A stretch of 16,040 nt of DNA from assembly GCA_016194725.1 (NCBI GenBank), contig JACQAW010000126.1:1-16040 (forward strand). Direction: 5' to 3'. The position numbers and the translations under genes were made by a program. Positions 1-5,349 of the stretch are shown here, in pieces (the stretch's first letter is position 1; the number at the start of each line of letters is the position of its first letter). The stretch comes from Deltaproteobacteria bacterium (lineage in GTDB: Bacteria; Bdellovibrionota; UBA1018; UBA923). The notes beneath the pieces are model-generated. The model was given only the letters and a program-made list of their open reading frames with translations, was not told the DNA's origin and made no database searches.

Positions 1-439
1 GTTCGAGTACGTCGCCCTGGCCATTGAGCAGCGTCATGCCGTTGTAGCGCGTGACTTCGGCAATACGAGACATTTCCGAGACCAGGTTCTGAACTTCTTT
101 GTTGGAGAAACTTCTTTCAACGTCGCCCACCGTGTCCGATGCGGCTTGCATGGATAGTTCTCGCAGGCGGATCAGGATGTTTTGGATTTCATTCAGCCCG
201 CCTTCAGCTGTCTGAACCAGCGAGATGCCGTCGTTGGCGTTGCGATTGGCTTGTCGCATGGACCTGATTTCGGCTTTTAATTTTTCCGAAATCGCCAATC
301 CGGCAGCGTCGTCTCCGGCGCGCGTGATGCGCTCACCAGCAGATAACTTTTCCAGGGACCTGTTTTGGGCCTCCCTGTTCATGTTCAATGTTCGCTGTGC
401 AGCCAGGCTCTGCACGTTTGTGGCTATCCGAAAACCCAT
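1..439 (-). CDS. fliC: Flagellin, N-terminal part (gene runs off the left edge)
   Basis: Structural subunit of the flagellar filament, exported through the flagellar type III system. Reading leftwards from ATG at 437-439, the product begins MGFRIATNVQSLAAQRTLN and carries the D0/D1 hallmarks: the LEKLSAGERITRAGDDAAGLAIS block near residues 29-52, RNANDGISLVQTAEGGLNEI near 65-84, and the LRELSMQAASDTVG segment near 91-104. These are diagnostic for flagellin. The visible 146 codons are the conserved N-terminal helices; the variable centre and C-terminal D1/D0 lie outside the window. A purine-rich ribosome site (AAGGAAGGGG) sits 7 nt upstream and supports this start. The gene is divergent from a glycosyltransferase. 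Which flagellin paralogue this is cannot be told; the symbol is a family name. The family call is certain. Confidence 0.97.
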   Translation of the reverse strand, partial: MGFRIATNVQSLAAQRTLNMNREAQNRSLEKLSAGERITRAGDDAAGLAISEKLKAEIRSMRQANRNANDGISLVQTAEGGLNEIQNILIRLRELSMQAASDTVGDVERSFSNKEVQNLVSEMSRIAEVTRYNGMTLLNGQGDVLE

Positions 440-506
440 ACACGACCCCTTCCTTGTTTGATGGGCTCACTTCGTCCAGTGAAGTATGATTTCGGCAATC
501 CATGCC

Positions 507-535
507 TTAACAAGCGTTAAATCTCCATGCTTGTT
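507..535. repeat. Overlapping inverted repeats in the flagellin upstream region
   Basis: Two dyads share sequence. TTAAC-AAGC-GTTAA (507-520) is a perfect 5-4-5 inverted repeat. AACAAGC (509-515) and GCTTGTT (529-535) are perfect 7-bp arms separated by 13 nt. They lie 68-96 bp upstream of the flagellin ATG, so they could be a regulator site or alternative leader RNA hairpins. Function is not shown by sequence. Confidence 0.45.
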
Positions 536-545
536 CTTGTGAGAT

Positions 546-573
546 GGATCGGACGGCTTCGGTGGAGACTTTA
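546..573 (-). promoter_or_regulatory. Possible sigma-28 (FliA)-type promoter for the flagellin
   Basis: On the minus strand TAAAGTCT (7 of 8 to the enterobacterial FliA -35, TAAAGTTT) is followed after 12 nt by TCCGATCC (5 of 8 to GCCGATAA). The usual spacer is 11, so the fit is imperfect. It would give a leader of about 100 nt. No correctly spaced GG-N10-GC sigma-54 element was found between here and the flagellin ATG. Low confidence. Confidence 0.35.
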
Positions 574-637
574 ATTTATTGTTTTATAACAGACTGAAAT
601 TAAATGGTATTTATCGTACTTATTTACTCAGAAACTA

Positions 638-1849
638 TTGCTTAGCGTGCTTGTTCGCGCACATAGCGACGTCTATAGTGGCGGTGTGCACCCACCAGAG
701 AAGAAGATACGCGTCGTTCATTACTGCAATCAGCTCAGCATAGGCGGCACCGAGCGTACGATGGAGATCTTCTGCAAGTACCTGGACCGCACCCGCTTTG
801 AGGTGTTCGTCGTATCACGCATTCACCGGGTGAAATTAACGACCCGCCTACGTGTGGAGCTTGGCGCTCGTCTGGGGCTGCGGCCTGCGCGTGGCAAAAA
901 GCTTCTGTGGGCTTCAATGAATGTGCGGGCCACGAACTTTCAAACCATCCTGGGCCCCGATCACGTTTTTTTTGCTTCCGATGACAACTCGCTTCGCCAC
1001 ATTTTGCTGAAGTTGAATCCGGATATTCTGCACGTACACTACTCGGGCAATGCGGAGGCGCCGACTTCGGACGAAGAGGTGTTGTCGCGAATTCCGGTAA
1101 CCGTGACCACCAACCCTTTTGAAAAGCAGAATACGGCACCCGCGCACCGGCATGTGAAGAAAATACTTTTTGTCTCGCGCTGGCTGCTCGAGAACCGCGC
1201 GCAGTGGGCGTCTCAAGACGCCCGTGCCGGCGTGCTCTACAATCCGATCGAGGTGCCCTGCACGCAATCAACATTGCGGACCGAGCTGGGCATACCCGAA
1301 AACGCCTTTGTCGTGGGCCGCGTGGGACGAGCCGATCCGGGAATTCACGACCCTATCGGGCTGCGTGCCTATCGCCAGATCGAGGACGCCAACACCTTTT
1401 TTCTGGCGCTCTCGCCGCCCGACAATATGTTGCGGCAGGCGAAGGCCCTAAATCTAAAAAATTTCATCTCGCTGCCGCCGAAGGCTGACGACGTTTTTCT
1501 TTCCAAGTTCTACAATACGATCGACGTGTTGGCGCATTCACGGCGCGATGGCGAAACCTTCGGCTGCAATATTGCCGAAGCCATGATTCACGGCACTCCC
1601 GTGATTTCGCACCTGACCCCGTTCATGAACGCTCAGAGCGAGGTGATCGGCGACACGGGGTTCGTGTGCGCACAAGACGACTGGCAGGACTACGCTGCCA
1701 AACTTGCGTTGCTGAAATCTGATCAGCAAATCCGTTACGAGCTTTCGTCGCGCAGCGAGTCCAGGGCATTGGAACAGTTCGAAGCAAGATCTTTGACGCA
1801 CCGGCTCGAAAAAATCTATCTCGAACTGCTTGCACAGTCTAGAAACTAG
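638..1849 (+). CDS. GT4-family glycosyltransferase
   Basis: Predicted retaining sugar transferase with the GT-B fold (CAZy GT4, group 1). Near the N-terminus IRVVHYCNQLSIGGTERTM is the usual first Rossmann strand and glycine-rich loop (GGTE). The C-terminal half has the nucleotide-sugar domain with GRVGRADPGIHDP and the E-x7-E signature ETFGCNIAE inside AHSRRDGETFGCNIAEAM. Length (403 aa from TTG at 638) is normal. The start is uncertain: neither TTG 638 nor in-frame GTG 686 has a clear Shine-Dalgarno, and family alignment would favour GTG 686. Acceptor and donor are unknown. Lying next to and divergent from flagellin it could glycosylate flagellin, but it equally fits capsule or O-antigen synthesis. 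The fold assignment is secure; the role is not. Confidence 0.9.
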   Translation: MLSVLVRAHSDVYSGGVHPPEKKIRVVHYCNQLSIGGTERTMEIFCKYLDRTRFEVFVVSRIHRVKLTTRLRVELGARLGLRPARGKKLLWASMNVRATNFQTILGPDHVFFASDDNSLRHILLKLNPDILHVHYSGNAEAPTSDEEVLSRIPVTVTTNPFEKQNTAPAHRHVKKILFVSRWLLENRAQWASQDARAGVLYNPIEVPCTQSTLRTELGIPENAFVVGRVGRADPGIHDPIGLRAYRQIEDANTFFLALSPPDNMLRQAKALNLKNFISLPPKADDVFLSKFYNTIDVLAHSRRDGETFGCNIAEAMIHGTPVISHLTPFMNAQSEVIGDTGFVCAQDDWQDYAAKLALLKSDQQIRYELSSRSESRALEQFEARSLTHRLEKIYLELLAQSRN

Positions 1850-1858
1850 GACTATAAA
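1830..1858 (+). promoter_or_regulatory. Possible sigma-70 promoter for the small secreted protein
   Basis: TTGCAC (1830-1835), a 17-nt spacer and TATAAA (1853-1858, 5 of 6 to consensus) overlap the 3' end of the glycosyltransferase gene. Predicted transcription starts near 1865, giving a leader of about 100 nt that contains the dyad at 1890-1928. The -35 matches only 3 of 6. Confidence 0.4.
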
Positions 1859-1889
1859 AAACCTATCCTAAAAACCCCAGAGTTTCGGG

Positions 1890-1928
1890 GAGAGCACTTT
1901 TTACCACCTGGTGAATTTTTCGGCTCTC
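1890..1928. repeat. Nested symmetric dyad in the leader of the small secreted protein
   Basis: GAGAGC (1890-1895) pairs with GCTCTC (1923-1928), and CACC (1905-1908) with GGTG (1910-1913). Both pairs are centred on exactly the same base (T1909). The DNA between the arms is T-rich on both sides and does not pair. The shared centre suggests a two-part operator bound by a symmetric protein rather than a simple terminator. Just upstream, CCCC and GGGG (1875-1878, 1887-1890) form a further weak hairpin. Confidence 0.45.
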
Positions 1929-1964
1929 ACAACTAAATAAAACCTGTTTAGGAGAGAAGAGTTT

Positions 1965-2273
1965 ATGAGAGGCGTTTTGCTCATGAGCTTGGCCCTTTGG
2001 CTATCGACTGGGGTCCAGGCTTCCGAAGTTTCAAAGATCATGATTCCCGCAAAAAATGCGGCCAGGCTGAAGCTGATCAATCAGTGGCTCACTGAAAACG
2101 TGAATACCGAAGATTGCCCGGGCCGCACTTACTTCGGTCTGGTTACCGGCGTCGAAAACCAGCAGCTCGTCGGTTACGAAGTGATTGCCGAATGCCCCGA
2201 CGCACCCACGCCCAGCGTGCCGCTTTACTTCGACCCCCAACAAAAATATCTCGAGAAGAATCAGGGCTACTGA
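1965..2273 (+). CDS. Small secreted protein of unknown function
   Basis: A 102-aa product with a good Sec signal peptide: MRG, then a hydrophobic run LLMSLALWL, and a VQA|SE signal peptidase I site after residue 19. The mature part (about 83 aa) has exactly two cysteines, C51 in NTEDCPG and C77 in IAECPDAP, which could form a disulfide in the periplasm or outside. An AGGAG ribosome site at 1949-1953 supports the ATG. I recognise no family. It is probably transcribed on its own from the upstream promoter-like sequence, after the glycosyltransferase. Its last 7 bp overlap the end of the convergent PLP-enzyme gene, with no terminator between them. Confidence 0.75.
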   Translation: MRGVLLMSLALWLSTGVQASEVSKIMIPAKNAARLKLINQWLTENVNTEDCPGRTYFGLVTGVENQQLVGYEVIAECPDAPTPSVPLYFDPQQKYLEKNQGY

Positions 2274-3259
2274 CCCCGATATTCGCTGTAGGTAAGCCAA
2301 AAAAGGATGGGCGAAAGGTTCTCACCGTCACCAGTGTAACGCTCAAGCACGGCTGCAGCCTTACCGCTATAGGTCGGCTCAAGTTTGACGCCCTCTTCGC
2401 TCAGCCAGCGTTCCACGGCTCGCAGCCCGTCCTTGGTGGGCTTGCCATAGCCCGCGCCAAGCTCGCTGCCCTCGATTGCAAGATTGAGTAACGTCAAGCT
2501 CTCGCGAGGCAGCTCCCGCACGAGCTTTCCCACTTGCCGCGCGAGCCAGCGAAGCCGCGGCAGCTCGTTGATTTTTCCCGGAACCACCTTTACCGCAAAA
2601 ACCTTGGTGGGCAAGCCTGCGGCGGCCAGACCGATTGCCAGGCCTACCGCTGTACCAGATGTCCCCAGCGGCACGAATATCGCCTTGGGCGGGGGCAACT
2701 CTCCACGCTCGATCTGCTCGGCAAGCTCAAGAGCGGCCCGCACATAGCCCAGGGTACCCAAAGCATTGCTGCCGCCTGGCGGAATGAGCCTGATTTTTCC
2801 CAGGCCAAGTAGCCATTTGCGAGTTCCTGCCCGCGCGGCCTGCGGATAATTATCTACGGTCTCTATACTGGTCGCCAGAGATCGCATCAGCGCGAGTTTC
2901 TTCTCCTTGAGAGCCTCGTCGCTCGGAGCCATTCCCTCTGGACCGCGCACCAAAACAAGATGGCAGGGTATTCCATGCTGGGAGCAATGATACACCGTGG
3001 CCACCGCATGGTTGCTGCTCTCAAACCCGAACGTCACGACCGACTGCTTTTTGTTTTTCACCCGCGCAAGCAGATACTCGAGCTTGCGCGGTTTGTTCCC
3101 GCCGTAGATCGGGTGGGAATGGGAATCGTCTTTCAGCCACACCTCGAGCCCGGGAAACGCTCGAGCCAGCTTGCGCACAGGAGTGGGCATTTCGACCAGG
3201 GGAATTCGGGGAAGGCGGTCGAGGGCTTGTTTGAGTTGGGAAAGCTTGGCGGAATCCAT
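2267..3259 (-). CDS. PLP-dependent enzyme, D-cysteine desulfhydrase / ACC deaminase family
   Basis: Fold-type II pyridoxal-phosphate enzyme, 330 aa, cytoplasmic. GGNKPRKLEYLLA (residues 53-65) is the family's Schiff-base segment; K56 aligns with the PLP lysine of ACC deaminase and D-cysteine desulfhydrase (GGNKTRKLE). GTSGTAVG (199-206) is the phosphate-binding loop, and PTYSGKA near the C-terminus matches the DPVYTGKA region. The segment normally reading GxIQSNHxRQTAA is here FGFESSNHAVATV, so the usual Gln and the RQ pair are missing. The substrate may therefore not be D-cysteine or ACC. No Shine-Dalgarno precedes the ATG at 3257-3259; an extended -10 lies 11 nt upstream. It is divergent from the MaoC gene. 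The fold is sure, the reaction is not. Confidence 0.88.
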   Translation of the reverse strand: MDSAKLSQLKQALDRLPRIPLVEMPTPVRKLARAFPGLEVWLKDDSHSHPIYGGNKPRKLEYLLARVKNKKQSVVTFGFESSNHAVATVYHCSQHGIPCHLVLVRGPEGMAPSDEALKEKKLALMRSLATSIETVDNYPQAARAGTRKWLLGLGKIRLIPPGGSNALGTLGYVRAALELAEQIERGELPPPKAIFVPLGTSGTAVGLAIGLAAAGLPTKVFAVKVVPGKINELPRLRWLARQVGKLVRELPRESLTLLNLAIEGSELGAGYGKPTKDGLRAVERWLSEEGVKLEPTYSGKAAAVLERYTGDGENLSPILFWLTYSEYRGQ

Positions 3260-3270
3260 AATTGCGTTTC

Positions 3271-3279
3271 AATATAGCA
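3271..3279 (-). promoter_or_regulatory. Extended -10 promoter element for the PLP-enzyme gene
   Basis: On the minus strand TGC-TATATT (extended -10, 5 of 6 for the hexamer) ends 11 nt before the ATG. Transcription would start about 4-6 nt before the start codon, so the mRNA would be nearly leaderless, in line with the absence of a Shine-Dalgarno. Confidence 0.45.
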
Positions 3280-3306
3280 CGGGGTACTGGCCACCGCATT
3301 CCCCAT

Positions 3307-3335
3307 TGCCTTGCCGCGGGCCACTCGAGTAAGAT
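3307..3335 (+). promoter_or_regulatory. Possible sigma-70 promoter for the MaoC-type gene
   Basis: TTGCCT (3307-3312), 17 nt, then TAAGAT (3330-3335), each 4 of 6 to consensus. Only 7 nt separate the -10 from the ATG at 3343, so the start codon would be at or next to the first transcribed base. Confidence 0.4.
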
Positions 3336-3342
3336 TTGCGGA

Positions 3343-3795
3343 ATGCATGAGCCCCAGCTTCCGGATAATCCTGATTTCGAAGCGCTCCTGGAATCCAGCC
3401 GGAAAACCATCGAGTTCCGCATCGAGAAGCCCGACATGGACGCATTCGCGCGGCTTTCCGGCGATTTCAACCCCCTGCATACCAAAGACGAATTTGCCAG
3501 AACCCAGGGCTTTTCCGGCCGCGTGGTGTATGGCGGGCTGCTGGTTGCCCAGATTTCGCGCATGATCGGGATGCACCTGCCGGGAAAAAACGCCATTTGG
3601 TCCAAGCTGGACGTTCAGTTTATCTCGCCGCTGTTTGTCGACGAAGAAGCCAGCCTCACCGCCGAGATAATGACAAAGTCCGAGGCCGCACAAACCCTGA
3701 TCTTGAAAATCAGGATCGAGCGCGCCGACAAGCTCATCGCCCGCGGTAACGCGATGGTGCAGTACCGTAGCGGTAATAGCCCCCAGGCGACTTGA
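3343..3795 (+). CDS. MaoC-like (R)-specific hydratase domain protein
   Basis: A 150-aa single hot-dog domain protein of the MaoC/(R)-enoyl-CoA hydratase family, which adds water to trans-2-enoyl thioesters. The hydratase motif is clear: ARLSGDFNPLHTKDEFA with catalytic Asp41 and His46, then GFSGRVVYGGLL, matching the usual GxxVxHGML stretch. IWSKLDVQFISPLFVDEE is the following hot-dog strand. I start at ATG 3343 (MHEPQLP). The reading frame continues upstream to 3262, but that extension would run into the divergent promoter region and adds no domain. The mRNA may be leaderless. Substrate (fatty-acid, PHA precursor or another acyl-CoA) cannot be told. The next gene on this strand starts 101 bp on and looks unrelated. 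Confidence 0.9.
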   Translation: MHEPQLPDNPDFEALLESSRKTIEFRIEKPDMDAFARLSGDFNPLHTKDEFARTQGFSGRVVYGGLLVAQISRMIGMHLPGKNAIWSKLDVQFISPLFVDEEASLTAEIMTKSEAAQTLILKIRIERADKLIARGNAMVQYRSGNSPQAT

Positions 3796-3832
3796 TTGAT
3801 CGTTCGGCCCACCGGTTTCCAGGCCCGGCTCC

Positions 3833-3863
3833 GTGACGGGTACCGTTACCGTGCACCGGTCAC
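3833..3863. repeat. Imperfect inverted repeat between the MaoC and membrane-protein genes
   Basis: GTGAC (3833-3837) pairs with GTCAC (3859-3863), and after one mismatch GGT pairs with ACC. There is no T-run after it, so it is a weak candidate for a terminator or operator. The rest of the 3796-3896 gap shows nothing else recognisable. Confidence 0.3.
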
Positions 3864-3896
3864 CAGCTAGTTCAAGCTTTCTGCCGTTATTCCGAT

Positions 3897-4310
3897 ATGT
3901 TCACCGTGGCCTCGAATAACAAAAAGTATACTCCGCAGGAAGTCGTAGCTGAAGTCGAGGCCTTCAAAGAGCGGCGCCGCAACCGTATTCGCAAGCGAAA
4001 CAAGCAGGGTCTGCAGTTCACAATTGTCACTGCGGCGATCGCCTTCATGTTCTGGTGCACGATGAACCAAACTGAAGATCAAATAATGCTTGATCGCTTC
4101 AACAACACTTGCCGTTCGGTGAAAGACGGCGAATCGCTCGAGGCGGTTCGCGGACTGGCTTCGGAGCGGCAACTGATTTTCGACGAGGATTCGGGCAGCG
4201 CGGGTTACACTGCCGACCCGGTTTACGTTCTGCGGCCAAGCACCGACTGGCCCGAGCGGTTCGGCTGCCGGTTCGAAGCACGGCAGGCGAGAGTATATCG
4301 GTTGAAATGA
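3897..4310 (+). CDS. Single-pass membrane protein of unknown function
   Basis: A 137-aa product not recognised as a known family. Residues 17-38 are highly charged and basic (FKERRRNRIRKRNKQ), followed by one hydrophobic segment at about 41-56 (FTIVTAAIAFMFWCTM). The positive-inside rule puts the N-terminus in the cytoplasm and a C-terminal domain of about 80 residues in the periplasm. The outer part has cysteines at 72 and about 118, which could pair. There is no clear ribosome site before ATG 3897, so the start is moderately uncertain, but no better in-frame start is visible. It faces the NtrC-like gene tail to tail across a strong hairpin. No function can be given. Confidence 0.65.
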   Translation: MFTVASNNKKYTPQEVVAEVEAFKERRRNRIRKRNKQGLQFTIVTAAIAFMFWCTMNQTEDQIMLDRFNNTCRSVKDGESLEAVRGLASERQLIFDEDSGSAGYTADPVYVLRPSTDWPERFGCRFEARQARVYRLK

Positions 4311-4314
4311 AAGA

Positions 4315-4346
4315 GCCGGCGCCCGGAAAATTTTCCGAACGCCGGC
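4315..4346. terminator. Long symmetric hairpin, probable bidirectional terminator
   Basis: GCCGGCG (4315-4321) pairs with CGCCGGC (4340-4346). Inside, CGGAAAATTTTCCG (4324-4337) is a perfect palindrome on the same centre, leaving only a 2-nt mismatch bulge on each side. It begins 5 nt after the membrane-protein stop and lies 29 bp beyond the end of the convergent regulator gene. There is no real T-run on the plus side; the minus side continues TCTTTCATTTC. Confidence 0.7.
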
Positions 4347-4374
4347 CCTGACAGGTTAAATCAAAGAAACGCGA

Positions 4375-5349
4375 TCAGACGCTGATACCGGCTTTGCGGT
4401 ATTCGTTGAGCTTGTTGCGTAATGTACGGATGCTGATGCCAAGCTCACGCGCGGTGTGCGTGCGATTGCCGTTGTGGAAAGCGAGCGACTTCAGAATGAC
4501 AGCGCGTTCGATTTCCTGCAGCGTGCGGCCCGGAGCCCACTGTGCTTCCGCTTCCCAATCCACCGAGTGCGCGCCCGCGCCCTGATGTTGCGGCTGAGCG
4601 GCTGCGCCCACGGCGACGTCGGTAGCGCGAATCACGCCATCCTGGGCATTCAGCATCGCGCGTTCCAAGATACCCTCGAGTTCGCGCAAGTTGCCCGGAT
4701 AGCTGTGCGTGGCGAGCTTCGTCACGGCTTCTTCGGTGATGCCCGATACGCGGCGGCCCGAACGGGTTGCAACGCGGCCCATGATCGACGAAACGAGGAG
4801 CTTGAGGTCGCCCAGGCGCTCGCGCAACGGCGGGATGATCATCGCGACGTTATTGAGCTTGTAGTAAAGCGTTTCGCTGAACTTGGACGAAGACACACAG
4901 TCAGCCATGTTCTTGTTGGTGATCGCGATGATGCGAACGTCAACCGCCACGCCGCCCTTCGAGCCGATACGCTCGACCATGCCGGTTTCAAGTACGCGAA
5001 GTACCTTGGCCTGCAGCTTCGGCGTGAGCTCCGAAATGTCGTCAAGAATGAGCGTGCCGCCGTTGGCTTGCTCGAACTTGCCGCGCTTTTCGCTTACCGT
5101 TCCCGCGAAAGCACCTTTTTCGAAACCAAAGAGCTCGGTTTCGAGCAGCATCTCAGGCTGCTGCGCGCAGTTCACCGTCACGCAAGGGGCCGTACCGCGG
5201 CCTGACTTTTCGTGAATGAACTTGGCCATAAGGCCCTTGCCCGTGCCCGTTTCGCCTTGAATCAGAACGGACGACTTGGTGTTCGCCACCGTTTCTGCAA
5301 GCTTAACGATATCCCTCATCTTACCATCATTGGTCTGAAAATCGATCAT
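4375..5349 (-). CDS. FlbD/FlrC-like sigma-54 enhancer-binding protein without receiver; degenerate catalytic motifs
   Basis: NtrC-family AAA+ protein, 324 aa: AAA+ domain (about 5-235), linker, and Fis-type helix-turn-helix (about 276-318) reading GNRTHTARELGISIRTLRNKL, very like flagellar regulators FlbD/FlrC. There is no receiver domain. Start ATG 5349 (MIDFQ) has a perfect AGGAGG 8 nt upstream and overlaps the TPR gene's stop as ATGA. Walker A is GETGTGKG (32-39). Key positions deviate: the sigma-54-contacting GAFTGA is GAFAGT (79-84), Walker B DE is DD (103-104), and FR...YRL arginine fingers are FS...YKL (S158, K164). The sensor-II region PGNLRELE (219-225) is normal. By family knowledge these changes should cripple ATP hydrolysis and sigma-54 contact. 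It may be a partner or repressor of a true flagellar activator; that is inference. Confidence 0.92.
   Translation of the reverse strand: MIDFQTNDGKMRDIVKLAETVANTKSSVLIQGETGTGKGLMAKFIHEKSGRGTAPCVTVNCAQQPEMLLETELFGFEKGAFAGTVSEKRGKFEQANGGTLILDDISELTPKLQAKVLRVLETGMVERIGSKGGVAVDVRIIAITNKNMADCVSSSKFSETLYYKLNNVAMIIPPLRERLGDLKLLVSSIMGRVATRSGRRVSGITEEAVTKLATHSYPGNLRELEGILERAMLNAQDGVIRATDVAVGAAAQPQHQGAGAHSVDWEAEAQWAPGRTLQEIERAVILKSLAFHNGNRTHTARELGISIRTLRNKLNEYRKAGISV

Noticed and set aside
487..510. GGCATGGATTGC upstream of flagellin as a sigma-54 promoter
   Set aside because: The GG and GC are separated by 8 nt instead of the required 10.
3262..3342. 27-residue N-terminal extension of the MaoC protein
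   Set aside because: It would overlap the promoter of the divergent PLP gene and adds no homologous residues; ATG 3343 gives the normal domain start.
3021..3693. Two overlapping minus-strand open frames across the MaoC gene and the PLP-gene start
   Set aside because: They overlap two well-supported genes in other frames and show no conserved motif.
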